64,000 nucleotides of DNA from an uncultured Hyphomicrobiales bacterium (GCA_905181735.1 CAJIYR010000001.1:185733-249732); one strand, 5' to 3'. Shown: positions 1 to 9,636, counted from the first letter of the stretch. Notes: a model not told the origin generated them from the letters alone. Program-made: numbers and translations.

Positions 1-429
1 AATGAATGTACCGTTACCTGTCATTAACGGCATATCACCCATATACACCCATTGGTCTTTGATAGTCTGGACGGATTTCGCACCTGTTTCTTCATCTGTT
101 TCGTAAACAATTAATCTTAAGTATGCTTTAACCGGGGCTGAATATGTCATCCCCCTTTGTTGACACTCGTCTGTATCGTATTTAGGTGCATCAAAATCGT
201 ATTTAAGAAATTCTAATACAGAATTTTCACTAAAGTCAGAGATAGGGAAAATAGACGAAAACACTGCTTGTATTCCGTCATTTATCCTTCCTTCATCCGG
301 CTCTTTAGCTTGCAAAAAATGCTCGTATGAAATTCTTTGAACTTCAATAAGATTTGGCATTTCCGCGACCTCACGGATTTTACCAAAATATTTACGAATT
401 CGTTTACGACCTACATAAGATTGTGCCAT
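1..429 (-). CDS. rpoB: RNA polymerase beta subunit, N-terminal part (runs off the window)
   Basis: This is the beginning of the beta subunit of RNA polymerase, the catalytic core of transcription. The 143 codons visible start [16 protein letters not shown] and continue with the beta protrusion/lobe start: a YEHFLQ segment, then FPISDF, and near the edge [15 protein letters not shown], which is a strongly conserved RpoB block. The gene continues to the left of base 1. It follows rplL by 114 bases on the same strand, the usual rplJL-rpoBC arrangement. The start ATG lies at 429-427. Confidence 0.97.
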   Translation of the reverse strand, partial: MAQSYVGRKRIRKYFGKIREVAEMPNLIEVQRISYEHFLQAKEPDEGRINDGIQAVFSSIFPISDFSENSVLEFLKYDFDAPKYDTDECQQRGMTYSAPVKAYLRLIVYETDEETGAKSVQTIKDQWVYMGDMPLMTGNGTFI

Positions 430-543
430 TTGGCCCTCATTTTGATATTAAATAAAAAATTTTAAACTAAGTTTGCGTTTAAATTTAATCTTTCTACATC
501 ATCTATCTTGTAATATAGCTAGAATTAAGTCTAAAACTGCTCT

Positions 544-915
544 CTATTTAATTTCACAAGTCGCTCCGGCTCCTTCAAGTTGTTCTTTAATTTTATTAGC
601 GTCATCTTTTGTTACGCCTTCTTTAACAACTGCAGGAGCTGCTTCAACAAGATCTTTAGCTTCTTTTAAGCCTAATCCAGTGATGGCTCTCACTTCTTTA
701 ATCACGTTTATCTTTTTATCACCCATTGATGCTAAAATAACATTAAATTCAGTTTGTTCTTCAGTAGGCTCTGAAGATGAAACAGCTGCTGCTGCTGCTG
801 CCACTGGTGCAGCGGCTGAAACGCCCCACTTTTCTTCCAATAACTTTGATAACTCAGATGCTTCTAATACTGTTAGACTTGATAAACTTTCTACTATTTT
901 TGCTAAATCTGCCAT
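544..915 (-). CDS. rplL: 50S ribosomal protein L7/L12
   Basis: L7/L12 forms the flexible stalk of the large ribosomal subunit and recruits GTPase factors. The 123-residue protein has the expected order: an N-terminal dimerisation helix region (residues 1-30), an Ala-rich hinge (about 34-50) and a C-terminal globular domain with the block [24 protein letters not shown] that contacts EF-Tu and EF-G. The length is normal for bacteria. It lies downstream of rplJ, with which it forms the L10(L12)n complex and shares autoregulation. Confidence 0.98.
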   Translation of the reverse strand: MADLAKIVESLSSLTVLEASELSKLLEEKWGVSAAAPVAAAAAAVSSSEPTEEQTEFNVILASMGDKKINVIKEVRAITGLGLKEAKDLVEAAPAVVKEGVTKDDANKIKEQLEGAGATCEIK

Positions 916-963
916 TTTAAATTTTCCTTTATTAAATTTTAAACTTATTGAGTTTGGTTATTA

Positions 964-1482
964 TTATGCTGCTTGATTTTTATCAGAATACGCGTTGATA
1001 ACTCGAGCTACTTGAGATCCTGGTGCATTTACAATCCGTGCGATTGATGCTGCTGGCGAAGTTATGAGACCGATTATCGTTCCTCTTAACTCATCTAGAG
1101 ATGGTAAATTAGCTAATGATTTAATCTCATTAGGATTTAACATCGTTCCAGACATTGAAGCGCCCAAAACAACAAATTTTTCGTTATCTTTGGCGAATTT
1201 TACAGCTGCTTTTGGAGCAGATATTGGATTATCTGAATAAGCTATTACAGTTGGACCTTTTAGAAATTCATCCAAGCCAGATACAGGGGTCTCTTTAAGA
1301 GCAATCTTTGTAAGTCTGTTTTTAGTTACCTTAACAACAGCACCAACTTCTCTCATACCATTTCTTAACTCATTCATATCAGCAACTGTTAATCCTGAAT
1401 TCTGCGCAATTAGTACGACAGATGCGGTATTTAAAGTTTTGTGAAGTTCTGATACAAACTCTTGTTTTCTAACCTTATCCAC
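964..1482 (-). CDS. rplJ: 50S ribosomal protein L10
   Basis: L10 anchors the L7/L12 dimers to the ribosome and also represses its own mRNA. The 172-residue product shows the family's N-terminal rRNA-binding domain, with NSGLTVADMNELR (about residues 28-40) and VVKVTKNRLTKIAL (about 49-62). The C-terminal helix binds L12. A 253-base leader precedes it and carries an L10-type kink-turn structure (see 1625-1680), so autogenous translational control is likely. rplL follows 48 bases downstream. Confidence 0.97.
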   Translation of the reverse strand: MDKVRKQEFVSELHKTLNTASVVLIAQNSGLTVADMNELRNGMREVGAVVKVTKNRLTKIALKETPVSGLDEFLKGPTVIAYSDNPISAPKAAVKFAKDNEKFVVLGASMSGTMLNPNEIKSLANLPSLDELRGTIIGLITSPAASIARIVNAPGSQVARVINAYSDKNQAA

Positions 1483-1624
1483 AGCGTTCTCCTTATATTA
1501 TGACTTTAAAAAAATTATAAAGCCACGTTCATATTTCAGTACAAAATAAATTGTACGGATATAACCCTGCCCGCTAGTAATAATAACTAACTCGTAAGTC
1601 AAAATTCTAATGCATTAACACTAG

Positions 1625-1680
1625 AAAAACCGTCTCATATAGGATGTTTAAGCATAAAGCACCTATAATCTCGGACAGGT
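1625..1680 (-). promoter_or_regulatory. L10 (rplJL) mRNA leader, L10-binding stem
   Basis: Read on the minus strand between rplA and rplJ, the RNA forms a stem with TAGGTG on the 5' side and CATCCTA on the 3' side, enclosed by CCGAGA and GAGACGG. This matches my memory of the conserved core of the bacterial L10 leader, a kink-turn that binds the L10-L12 complex. Its position about 140-200 bases before rplJ fits. The exact ends of the element are approximate. Confidence 0.75.
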
Positions 1681-1735
1681 AAACATAAATACTAGTTATT
1701 TATGCCATTTATCTGGAAATGTAAAGACCAGATAA

Positions 1736-2437
1736 TTATACTGCCGCAAAAATTGTGGCAGGATCTATTTTAACACCAGTTCCCATTGTAGAAGATAGTG
1801 TAACTTTTTTAATATACGTTCCTTTAGTCCCACTCGGCTTTGAACTTTGCAAAGCGCTAGTGAGGGCTTGAATATTTGTAATTAAAGCCTTTTCAGTAAA
1901 GCTAGCTTTACCAATACCTACTTGGATAATACCAGCTTTTTCAACTCTATACTCTATGGCTCCACCTTTTGCAGCTTTTACTGCAGCAGCAATATCATTT
2001 GTTACTGTACCAACTTTTGGATTTGGCATTAAGCCGCGAGGACCTAAAACTTTACCTAATTGACCAACAACAGACATTAAATCAGGTGTTGATATAACTC
2101 TATCGAAGTTCATTTCACCGTTTAGTATACTTGCAGACAAATCTTCATCACCAACAATGTCAGCTCCTGCGTCTTTAGCTTCTTTAGCTTTATCGCCTTT
2201 TGCAAAAACAGCAACCCTAACTTCTCTTCCGGTTCCTTCTGGTAATTGACATACTCCTCTTACCATTTGATCAGCATGTCTTGGGTCGACACCAAGATTT
2301 ACAGCAATTTCAATTGTTTCATCAAATTTTGCAGATGCGTTATCTTTAATTAACTTAACACCTTCACTAATCTTATAAGATTTATCTTTATCAACGCTTT
2401 CTTTAATAGAGTTGAATCTTTTTGATAGTTTAACCAT
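1736..2437 (-). CDS. rplA: 50S ribosomal protein L1
   Basis: L1 binds 23S rRNA at the L1 stalk and moves tRNA out of the E site. The 233 residues include the characteristic [20 protein letters not shown] block (about 42-61) and [14 protein letters not shown] (about 133-146). Length is normal. It follows rplK by 4 bases, so the two are co-transcribed; in other bacteria L1 represses the rplK-rplA mRNA. Confidence 0.98.
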   Translation of the reverse strand: MVKLSKRFNSIKESVDKDKSYKISEGVKLIKDNASAKFDETIEIAVNLGVDPRHADQMVRGVCQLPEGTGREVRVAVFAKGDKAKEAKDAGADIVGDEDLSASILNGEMNFDRVISTPDLMSVVGQLGKVLGPRGLMPNPKVGTVTNDIAAAVKAAKGGAIEYRVEKAGIIQVGIGKASFTEKALITNIQALTSALQSSKPSGTKGTYIKKVTLSSTMGTGVKIDPATIFAAV

Positions 2438-2441
2438 CTTA

Positions 2442-2870
2442 TTACTCCTGTACCACTAAACCCAAAGACCTTGCGGACCCTGCGATAATTTTTTCAGCTT
2501 GATCTAAAGATGTTGTGTTTAAATCTTTCATTTTTAATTCAGCTATTTCTCTAACTTGCTTAGACGTCACGTTACCACTAACACTCTTACCAGGCGTTGC
2601 ACCGCCTTTATTTAAATTTGCAGCTTTTTTTAACAGGAAAGATGCAGGTGGTGTTTTTGTTATATACGAAAATGTCTTATCTGCATATATAGTTATTAAT
2701 GTCGGTATTGGCATATCTGCTTCAAGATCTTGCGTAGCCGCATTAAAAGATTTACAAAACTCCATTATATTTAGACCCCTTTGCCCCAAAGCTGGACCAA
2801 TTGGAGGCGAAGGATTAGCCTTGCCTGCAGGAACTTGTAATTTTAAATAACCAGTAATTTTTTTTGCCAT
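2442..2870 (-). CDS. rplK: 50S ribosomal protein L11
   Basis: L11 is part of the GTPase-associated centre and is needed for the stringent response through RelA. The 142-residue protein begins with the motif [31 protein letters not shown], split over residues 9-40, which includes the Pro-rich hinge. The C-terminal rRNA-binding domain (about 70-142) has GSARSLGL. It lies in the nusG-rplK-rplA transcription group and has an AGGAG-like ribosome-binding site just upstream. Confidence 0.98.
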   Translation of the reverse strand: MAKKITGYLKLQVPAGKANPSPPIGPALGQRGLNIMEFCKSFNAATQDLEADMPIPTLITIYADKTFSYITKTPPASFLLKKAANLNKGGATPGKSVSGNVTSKQVREIAELKMKDLNTTSLDQAEKIIAGSARSLGLVVQE

Positions 2871-2936
2871 TTGTAACTCCTTTTTTTATAAATATATTAA
2901 TATTCATAAAAAGCAAATTCTAAAATAATAAAAATA

Positions 2937-3467
2937 TTATAACTTTTCTACTTGTCCGTATTCCAGTTCAACTGGAGTGGCTCTTCCAAAAATAGAAACA
3001 GCTACCTTTAATCTAGACCTTTCAATATCAACCTCTTCAACCATTCCATTAAATGATGCAAAAGGACCGTCAGAAACCTTAACTTGCTCACCTATATCAA
3101 ATGTAATAGATGGTTTAGGTCTATCAACACCTTCTTGAACCTGTTGTATAATTCTCATAGCCTCAGATTCACTTATTGGCATTGGTTTATTATTGGACCC
3201 TAAAAACCCGCTAACTTTAGCTGTATTTTTTATCAAATGATAGGCTTGGTCTGTCATTTCCATTTTCACAAGAACATATCCAGGGAAAAATTTTCTTTCT
3301 GAAGATACTTTTCTTCCTTTTTTAACATTAATAACCTCTTCTACAGGAACTAATATCTCCTCAAAAAGTTTATCAATACCCCTGATTTCAGCTTGTTCCC
3401 TAATAGAATTAGCTACCTGTTTTTCAAAGTTTGAATAAGCGTGAACTATGTACCAACGATAAGCCAA
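2937..3467 (-). CDS. nusG: Transcription termination/antitermination factor NusG
   Basis: NusG binds RNA polymerase and couples it to Rho or to the ribosome. The 176 residues start with WYIVHAYSNFEKQVANSI, the NGN domain. The FFPGYVLVKMEMTD block follows (about residues 62-75), and a KOW domain sits at the C-terminus (about 122-176, with GEQVKVSDGPFASFNGMVEEVD split around 126-147). Length is typical. It is 10 bases downstream of secE, the usual secE-nusG operon. Confidence 0.98.
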   Translation of the reverse strand: MAYRWYIVHAYSNFEKQVANSIREQAEIRGIDKLFEEILVPVEEVINVKKGRKVSSERKFFPGYVLVKMEMTDQAYHLIKNTAKVSGFLGSNNKPMPISESEAMRIIQQVQEGVDRPKPSITFDIGEQVKVSDGPFASFNGMVEEVDIERSRLKVAVSIFGRATPVELEYGQVEKL

Positions 3468-3477
3468 TATTTAACTC

Positions 3478-3675
3478 CTAATTTCCTGATCCAATAACCA
3501 GACTTACTAGCCAGCTAAGAATCTGATCTGCAATCAAGAAAAATATAGCAAAGCAGATTACCATTATAACGCACATTATAGTTGTTACTATAGTTTCTCT
3601 TCGCGAAGGCCAGGTAACTTTTTTTGCTTCAGCTCTAATTTGCTGAACAAATTTTATCGGACTAGTCTTTGCCAT
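3478..3675 (-). CDS. secE: Preprotein translocase subunit SecE
   Basis: SecE is the small clamp subunit of the SecYEG protein-export channel in the inner membrane. The 65-residue protein has the short single-spanning form found in most bacteria: an amphipathic segment with FVQQIRAEAKKVTWPSRRET (residues 9-28, key residues the VTWPSR core) followed by one transmembrane segment (about 31-58). It lies between tRNA-Trp and nusG, as in many proteobacteria. Confidence 0.96.
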   Translation of the reverse strand: MAKTSPIKFVQQIRAEAKKVTWPSRRETIVTTIMCVIMVICFAIFFLIADQILSWLVSLVIGSGN

Positions 3676-3727
3676 CTATTATCCTAATTAATATTTACAA
3701 GTATTCCAATACCATCGTAACATCTTA

Positions 3728-3803
3728 TGGCAGGAGTGGAGGGAATCGAACCCCCAACCTTCGGTTTTGGAGACCGACGCTCTGCCAGTTGAGCTACACT
3801 CCT
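3728..3803 (-). tRNA. tRNA-Trp (anticodon CCA)
   Basis: A 76-base cloverleaf reads on the minus strand from AGGAGTG to the matching CACTCCT, with discriminator G and an encoded CCA end. The anticodon loop CTCCAAA gives anticodon CCA, and the T-loop is TTCGATT. It sits between tuf and secE, a common position in alphaproteobacteria. Confidence 0.97.
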
Positions 3804-3843
3804 AATATAATGACAATAGGTAATATTGGAGTGCTAGGTTAAG

Positions 3844-5034
3844 TTATTCTATAATAGAAGAAACCACACCAGCACCAACAGTTCTTCCGCCTTCACGAAT
3901 AGCAAATCTTAAATTATCTTCCATTGCTATTGGAACTATTAAAGTTACATTCATTTCAATATTATCACCAGGCATCACCATTTCTGTACCTTCGTTGAGC
4001 GTTACTACCCCAGTCACATCAGTTGTACGGAAATAAAATTGTGGCCTATAGTTTGTAAAGAACGGAGTATGTCTTCCACCTTCGTCTTTAGTTAGAATAT
4101 AAGCGCTTGCCTTAAATTTTGCATGAGGAGTTATTGATCCAGGTTTAGCAAGAACTTGTCCACGCTCAACTTCTTCTCTTTTTGTACCCCTTAGCAACAC
4201 ACCAACATTATCACCAGCTTCTCCTTGATCAAGAAGTTTTCTGAACATTTCAACGCCCGTACATGTTGTTTTTGCTGTATCTTTAATACCTATAAGCTCA
4301 AGCTCTTCGCCAACCTTAACAACGCCTCTTTCAACACGCCCTGTAACAACAGTTCCACGCCCTGAAATTGAGAACACATCTTCAATTGGCATCAAGAAAG
4401 GTAAATCTTTTGCTCTTTCTGGTTGTGGAATATAAGCATCAACAGCTTCCATTAATGCGATAATTGACTTAGAGCCAATCTCATCATCTCTGCCCTCAAG
4501 AGCAGCTAAAGCGGAACCTTTTACAATAGGTATATCATCTCCCGGGAAATCGTAAGAAGAAAGTAATTCTCTTACCTCCATTTCAACCAATTCTAATAAT
4601 TCTTCATCATCAACTTGGTCAACTTTATTCAAGTAAACAACAAGAGAAGGAACGCCAACTTGTCTTGCTAATAATATATGTTCTCTGGTTTGTGGCATTG
4701 GACCATCCGCTGCATTAACAACCAATATAGCTCCATCCATTTGCGCTGCACCCGTTATCATGTTCTTAACATAATCAGCATGACCCGGACAATCAACGTG
4801 GGCGTAATGACGGTTTGCAGTTTGATATTCAACGTGTGCCGTTGAAATAGTTATTCCACGGGCTTTTTCTTCCGGGGCCTTATCAATTTGATCGTAAGCT
4901 GAGAATGTAGCTCCGCCTGATTCAGCTAATACCTTGGTAATAGCAGCTGTTAATGTTGTTTTACCATGGTCAACGTGACCAATAGTTCCTATATTACAAT
5001 GTGGTTTTGAACGATCAAATTTTTCTTTAGCCAT
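3844..5034 (-). CDS. tuf: Translation elongation factor Tu
   Basis: EF-Tu is the GTPase that delivers aminoacyl-tRNA to the ribosomal A site. The 396 residues show the G motifs in order: GHVDHGKT (G1, about 19-26), RGITI (G2), DCPGHADY (G3, about 81-88), NKVD (G4, about 136-139) and GSAL (G5). Domains 2 and 3 follow and end in [14 protein letters not shown]. It is the tufB-type copy by context, embedded between tRNA-Gly/tRNA-Tyr and tRNA-Trp/secE. Confidence 0.99.
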   Translation of the reverse strand: MAKEKFDRSKPHCNIGTIGHVDHGKTTLTAAITKVLAESGGATFSAYDQIDKAPEEKARGITISTAHVEYQTANRHYAHVDCPGHADYVKNMITGAAQMDGAILVVNAADGPMPQTREHILLARQVGVPSLVVYLNKVDQVDDEELLELVEMEVRELLSSYDFPGDDIPIVKGSALAALEGRDDEIGSKSIIALMEAVDAYIPQPERAKDLPFLMPIEDVFSISGRGTVVTGRVERGVVKVGEELELIGIKDTAKTTCTGVEMFRKLLDQGEAGDNVGVLLRGTKREEVERGQVLAKPGSITPHAKFKASAYILTKDEGGRHTPFFTNYRPQFYFRTTDVTGVVTLNEGTEMVMPGDNIEMNVTLIVPIAMEDNLRFAIREGGRTVGAGVVSSIIE

Positions 5035-5138
5035 AATACTTTATCTCACTTTAAAAAACTAATTTTGTTAATAATTACCTATATAATTTAAATTTAAAAA
5101 AAACACCATAAAAAAATAACCTGTTTCCAATTAGCGTT

Positions 5139-5212
5139 TGGAGCGGGTGAAGGGAATCGAACCCTCGTCCTCAGCTTGGAAGGCTGCTGCTCTACCTTTG
5201 AGCTACACCCGC
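5139..5212 (-). tRNA. tRNA-Gly (anticodon TCC)
   Basis: A 74-base cloverleaf on the minus strand has acceptor stem GCGGGTG/CACCCGC, an encoded CCA end and anticodon loop CTTCCAA, giving TCC. It lies directly upstream of tuf, matching the glyT-tufB linkage known from other proteobacteria. Confidence 0.97.
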
Positions 5213-5238
5213 ATAATAATCATGACTACACCACAAAA

Positions 5239-5323
5239 TGGTGGAGGGAGTTGGATTTGAACCAACGTAGGCTAAGCCAACGGGTTTACAGCCCGTCCCC
5301 TTTAACCACTCGGGCACCCCTCC
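5239..5323 (-). tRNA. tRNA-Tyr (anticodon GTA)
   Basis: This 85-base class II tRNA on the minus strand has acceptor GGAGGGG paired with its 3' strand CTCCCTCC region, a long variable arm, anticodon loop CTGTAAA (anticodon GTA) and an encoded CCA. It precedes tRNA-Gly by 26 bases and is probably part of the same transcript as tuf. Confidence 0.96.
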
Positions 5324-5488
5324 AAAATATCATCAATTTGGACAATATCAGTCATGGGAACCAAAAGGTACCACGAAACTTTTTCGCCTATATCATGCTA
5401 TAAATGGCGTATGTCAACAGCTAATTATTTTTCAATGTGTACAGACTTACACTAAAGCATTATAAAAAGCTAGAAGGAAATCAAATAA

Positions 5489-6184
5489 ATGACTGAAAAT
5501 ATTGAAATTTACGGTATGCATGCCTGTGTACACGCTCTAAAAAATAAAAATAGAGAAATAATAAAAATTTTTGTTACTGAAAATGCGAATCAACGTTTGC
5601 GTACAGAAATCGAACATACTAAAATAAATCCAGAAATTGTATCAGTAAAATTCATAGATAAGATGCTTTTGGACAATGCGGTTCACCAAGGCGTTGTCGT
5701 GGTTGCAAAAGAACTTCCTAAAAAACAAATAATGGATATAGATACTAAAAAAAACATTCTTCTCTTGGATCAAATTGTGGATCCTCGAAATCTTGGAGCT
5801 ATAATAAGGATAGCAGCAGCTTTTAGCATTGAAGATATTATTATAACCAAACAATTTAAACCAAAAGATATAAGCTTAATAGCAAAAGCATCCTCTGGAG
5901 GGTTGGAGTATGTCTCTTTAATTGAGGTTACTAATTTATCCAGAACAATAGAGCAGGTTAAAGAAATAGGATACTGGGTTGCTGGACTTGACAGTGATGC
6001 AATTTTTGATATTCAGGAACTGAAAGATAGCAAAAAAGTTGCTATTATCATGGGTGAAGAAGGCAAGGGGCTAAGAAGATTAACCCGAGAGAAGTGTGAT
6101 CAGATGTACAAAATAAAAACCCTTGGTAAAATTACTAGTTTGAATGTATCGACAGCTGCAGCTATAGCTCTTTATAGCTTATAG
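5489..6184 (+). CDS. rlmB: 23S rRNA (guanosine-2'-O-)-methyltransferase RlmB (SPOUT/TrmH family)
   Basis: RlmB methylates a guanosine ribose in domain V of 23S rRNA. The 231-residue protein has an N-terminal substrate-binding domain (about 1-75, starting EIYGMHACVHALKN) and a SPOUT knotted domain. The three SPOUT motifs are visible: LDQIVDPRNLGAIIRIA (motif 1, about 92-108), IIMGEEGKGL (motif 2) and ITSLNVSTAAAIALY (motif 3). A good ribosome-binding site, AGAAGGAAA, precedes the ATG. It is transcribed away from the tRNA-Tyr/tuf operon. Other TrmH members are possible, but the N-terminal domain favours RlmB. Confidence 0.9.
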   Translation: MTENIEIYGMHACVHALKNKNREIIKIFVTENANQRLRTEIEHTKINPEIVSVKFIDKMLLDNAVHQGVVVVAKELPKKQIMDIDTKKNILLLDQIVDPRNLGAIIRIAAAFSIEDIIITKQFKPKDISLIAKASSGGLEYVSLIEVTNLSRTIEQVKEIGYWVAGLDSDAIFDIQELKDSKKVAIIMGEEGKGLRRLTREKCDQMYKIKTLGKITSLNVSTAAAIALYSL

Positions 6185-6224
6185 GGTGAATCATTCTAAT
6201 TTTGTTAAATATATAAAATCTATA

Positions 6225-6950
6225 TTATTTTGGCCATATTCTTTCTGCTAAATTTGGTGATCCTGGTGCATGAACTAATCTTCTGACAACCTTATCAGTC
6301 CATTCTTCCATTTTAGGATTAGTTTTTTCATGATCTACAAACACTTTATTTCTCATTTCAACAGACGTCCATTCGTATAAAATTGCATGCTTAGACCAAC
6401 CTGAAATTGATACCAGCTTTCTTACAGCAACACAGCCAGGAAGATTTCTCATTGTAGGTATTCTCCATTGAGCATACCAAGCAGCAAGCTCATCTTCATC
6501 GACGTATGAACCTGCATTAAAATTGCCTAATTGTATGCATCTAGACGGAACAAGATCAGATCTACTTTCATTATAATTTGGGCCTTCAGCTCTAGCCTCT
6601 TCTGTCATGATATTGGATCTTTCTCCAATGCGTAATTCTAACATTTTTAAATCATCTGGGGACAAGTTTCTGTGAAATATTTCTGGGGTTGGGTTAGCAA
6701 ATGCGTGAGCATCCTTAGCGCCAAATATTAATATATATCTGTCTCCAGATGGAATGGTTTCTTTTATATGGCTTAACCTTCCCTCTTGCCCAGGATGTTT
6801 AACATTTGGAAGAGAGGCATAATGTGCAGCCCAGAGAATATCTTTAGATTCCAATCTTTTCGGAATGTAAATGTTATGTAACCAATCTAAATATTCTACC
6901 TTGCTGCTATCATCCAAATCATACCAACTTATCCAATATCCTCTATCCAT
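6225..6950 (-). CDS. Two-repeat dimeric alpha-beta barrel (EthD-like) protein of unknown function
   Basis: I do not recognise a characterised homologue. The 241-residue protein seems to hold two ferredoxin-like alpha-beta repeats. The first, about residues 5-80, has WYDL...YLDWLHNIYIPKRLE, and the second, about 150-230, has LAAWYAQWRIPTMRNLPGC. The W-Y-x-x-H/W-x-P pattern resembles EthD-like or stress-responsive alpha-beta barrel proteins, which often sit near catabolic genes. There is no signal peptide. It is convergent with rlmB, 40 bases away. Confidence 0.6.
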   Translation of the reverse strand: MDRGYWISWYDLDDSSKVEYLDWLHNIYIPKRLESKDILWAAHYASLPNVKHPGQEGRLSHIKETIPSGDRYILIFGAKDAHAFANPTPEIFHRNLSPDDLKMLELRIGERSNIMTEEARAEGPNYNESRSDLVPSRCIQLGNFNAGSYVDEDELAAWYAQWRIPTMRNLPGCVAVRKLVSISGWSKHAILYEWTSVEMRNKVFVDHEKTNPKMEEWTDKVVRRLVHAPGSPNLAERIWPK

Positions 6951-7035
6951 TTATTGCTTCCATTAATTTTTACTTTGACATATCAATTTCTTCTGTACTA
7001 AAAGATTAACATATATTTATTTTTTTTAAAAGTAT

Positions 7036-7111
7036 GCCGGCTTAGCTCAGTTGGTAGAGCGGCTGATTTGTAATCAGTAGGTCGGGAGTTCGAATCTCTC
7101 AGCCGGCACCA
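7036..7111 (+). tRNA. tRNA-Thr (anticodon TGT)
   Basis: A 76-base cloverleaf has acceptor GCCGGCT, D-arm TTAGCTCAGTTGGTAGAG, anticodon loop TTTGTAA (anticodon TGT), T-loop TTCGAAT and an encoded CCA. It is on the plus strand, opposite to the Tyr/Gly/tuf group, with rlmB and one other gene between. Confidence 0.97.
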
Positions 7112-7182
7112 TTTTAAATGCTTTACAAATAAAATTCTAAATAAACACCTTTTTAATTTAAAAAAATAGGAATGTTTAAAAA

Positions 7183-8616
7183 ATGAATTCATTAAAAAAA
7201 TTTCCAGATAAATTTATTGCGGATTTAAAGGCAATCATAAATCCAAGAGATTTTGTAACTGACGAAGAAAAAATAAAACCAAGCTTGACAGATTGGGTTG
7301 GGTATGCGGATGGAAAATCTTCATTAATGCTAACCCCAAGAAATACAGAAGAAGTATCTGGCATCTTAAAGTTGTGCAGTAATTATAAAATTCCCATCGT
7401 ACCTCAAGGAGGTAACACAGGTTCTGTTGCGGGAGCAATACCAAATGGTGAGATTATTCTAAATATGACCAAAATGAATAGTATTCGTGAAATAAATCCA
7501 AACGATTACACGGTTACTGTTGATGCGGGATGTATATTAGAAAAGATCCATGAATTAGCAATCGAATCTAATAGGTTCTTTCCTTTAAGTATTGGGTCAC
7601 AAGGAACCTGCACTATTGGTGGAAATATTTCAACAAATGCAGGCGGAATATCTGTATTAAAATATGGAAATATGCGTGATCTAGTCCTTGGATTAGAAGT
7701 TGTGTTACCCAATGGTGAAATATGGAATGGACTAAGAAGGCTAAGAAAAGATAATACAGGGTACGCCCTTAAACATATTTTTATGGGAGCTGAAGGAACA
7801 CTTGGAATAATCACAGCCGCGTGCCTTCGCCTCTTTCCAGAGATAACAGAAAAAGCTACCGCATTTGCTTCGTTAAGAAATTTAGATTCTTGTGTTGATT
7901 TACTCGAATTATTAAGAACAGAAGGCGGCGATTCTTTGTCATCTTACGAATTGATTCCTGATATCGGTTTGGATATCGCAATCACATATGGAGAAGAAAT
8001 CATTGAGCCTTTATCTAAAAGGTACCAATGGAATGTGATAATTGAATTTTCAGGTACAAAAAATGATGGGGCAGCAAAACTAAACCTTGAAAATACATTA
8101 AATACAGCGATTGAAAATGGTATAATATTAGATGCGATAATAGCCAACTCATTAAAACAAGCGAATTCCATCTGGAAAATAAGAAAAGCTATAGTAGAAT
8201 ATCAGCCAAGATTAGGTGGTGAAATAAAACATGATGTCGCTGTTCCAATATCTAATGTACCAGAATTTATAAAAGAAGCTAATGATGCAGTAAGAAGAGT
8301 AATCCCTGATATTAGACCTGTTGCTTATGGCCATATTGGTGATGGGAACATACATTATAACGTATGCCCTCCCTTGGAATATGACCATGTAAGTTTTAAA
8401 GAAAAAACTGAAGAAATCCATAAAGCGGTTTATGACATAGCATTTAAATTTGGAGGAAGCTTTGCCGCTGAACATGGAGTAGGTGTTGTAAAGAAAAATG
8501 AAATGCTACGATATAAATCAGAAACTGAAATAAACCTCATGAAATTAATTAAAATATCAATAGATCCGAATCAAATTATGAATCCAGGAAAAGTGTTAGA
8601 AAATAAAAAGTACTGA
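7183..8616 (+). CDS. FAD-linked D-2-hydroxyacid dehydrogenase (D-2-hydroxyglutarate / GlcD-like)
   Basis: The enzyme probably oxidises a D-2-hydroxyacid such as D-2-hydroxyglutarate or D-lactate and passes electrons to a flavoprotein or quinone. The 477 residues contain a PCMH-type FAD-binding domain, with PQGGNTGSVAGAIPNGE (about 71-87), GSQGTCTIGGNISTNAGG and GAEGTLGIIT. The C-terminal FAD-oxidase domain carries the metal-site motif GHIGDGNIHYNV (about 384-395) and AEHGVGVVKK. Length matches the D2HGDH/GlcD family. It stands alone, 71 bases after tRNA-Thr. The exact substrate cannot be told. Confidence 0.85.
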   Translation: MNSLKKFPDKFIADLKAIINPRDFVTDEEKIKPSLTDWVGYADGKSSLMLTPRNTEEVSGILKLCSNYKIPIVPQGGNTGSVAGAIPNGEIILNMTKMNSIREINPNDYTVTVDAGCILEKIHELAIESNRFFPLSIGSQGTCTIGGNISTNAGGISVLKYGNMRDLVLGLEVVLPNGEIWNGLRRLRKDNTGYALKHIFMGAEGTLGIITAACLRLFPEITEKATAFASLRNLDSCVDLLELLRTEGGDSLSSYELIPDIGLDIAITYGEEIIEPLSKRYQWNVIIEFSGTKNDGAAKLNLENTLNTAIENGIILDAIIANSLKQANSIWKIRKAIVEYQPRLGGEIKHDVAVPISNVPEFIKEANDAVRRVIPDIRPVAYGHIGDGNIHYNVCPPLEYDHVSFKEKTEEIHKAVYDIAFKFGGSFAAEHGVGVVKKNEMLRYKSETEINLMKLIKISIDPNQIMNPGKVLENKKY

Positions 8617-8715
8617 TAAAATTTAATGTATTTTACAGTGCTTTTAATATGGTATATATGTGGCTTGGTTGTAGTATGTCATATAAAAATATTATAATTT
8701 ATTAATGGATCATTC

Positions 8716-9636
8716 ATGAGAATCCCTAGAACTATGATTGGTGCAGCGCTGGCATCTACCTCTGCGACAATAGGTGGAATGACCGTTGTACTAACACGTT
8801 ATTTAATGCCTGAAAGTGATCCCTTTTCATTGCCGAGCATCCGATATGGCATTGGAGCTCTTGTATTGCTCTCACTTCTATATCTTCTTAAAAAAAATAA
8901 AAAAATAGAATTTAAAGATTGGATTCCAGTGTTGATTCTTTCATGTGTATTTTACGTCGCGTTTCCTTGGGCTTTTGCCGCAGGACTTGAACATACAACA
9001 GCTGCAAGAGGCGCAATAGTATTCACATCCCAACCTGTAATAACTCTAATACTTGGAGCGATATTGGGAATAGAAAAAACATCAAAGCTAAAAATACTTG
9101 CGATAAGTATAGCTTTAAGTGGAATTATCATCACTCTCAGCGATCAAATTGGTTATTTAGCTCCCAATGCATGGAAGGGTGATTTATTGATGTTTTTCGC
9201 CGCTTTTTGTAATTCTGTGTACGTTTTATCGGCAGGAAAATATATAAAAAAATATGGTGGATTTACGTTTACAGCGTGGCCAATGCTAATAGGATCATCT
9301 CTCATGTTTATGTTAGCATTGATATTTGGGAACCCCTTGACAGGTTCGTTATCGTTTGATCAAACAGGATGGATTGTATTGCTTATACTAGCAATACCCG
9401 GTGCGGCTATTATGGTTTTGTTGTTTATGATATCTATAAATATGGCGACACCTACCGGCATTACAGTAACAGTTGGATTCAATCCATTAAGCGCGATTAT
9501 TTTAGGCGCAATCATCCTAAGTGAACCAGTGTCTCCTAAGATTTTGATTGGATTTTTTTGTATCACATGCGCAGTTATATTGGCAAATATTCAAAATATA
9601 AGATCTGAAAATAAAACCAATATGCGGGAATTATGA
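8716..9636 (+). CDS. EamA/DMT-superfamily transporter
   Basis: This is a predicted inner-membrane permease of the drug/metabolite transporter superfamily. The 306 residues hold about ten hydrophobic segments in two five-helix EamA repeats (about 5-145 and 155-293). The first repeat has a typical SLPSIRYGIGALVLL stretch with an Arg after TM2, and AFAAGLEHTTAARGAIV. The substrate is unknown; relatives export amino acids or metabolites. It is a single gene, with a hairpin terminator at its 3' end, convergent with the cold-shock genes. Confidence 0.85.
   Translation: MRIPRTMIGAALASTSATIGGMTVVLTRYLMPESDPFSLPSIRYGIGALVLLSLLYLLKKNKKIEFKDWIPVLILSCVFYVAFPWAFAAGLEHTTAARGAIVFTSQPVITLILGAILGIEKTSKLKILAISIALSGIIITLSDQIGYLAPNAWKGDLLMFFAAFCNSVYVLSAGKYIKKYGGFTFTAWPMLIGSSLMFMLALIFGNPLTGSLSFDQTGWIVLLILAIPGAAIMVLLFMISINMATPTGITVTVGFNPLSAIILGAIILSEPVSPKILIGFFCITCAVILANIQNIRSENKTNMREL

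Noticed and set aside
473..976. Open frame opposite rplL
   Set aside because: It is the shadow of the rplL gene, with low-complexity Ala and Ser runs that come from the coding strand.
5176..5403. A frame covering tRNA-Gly and tRNA-Tyr
   Set aside because: The DNA is explained by two tRNA genes on the other strand.
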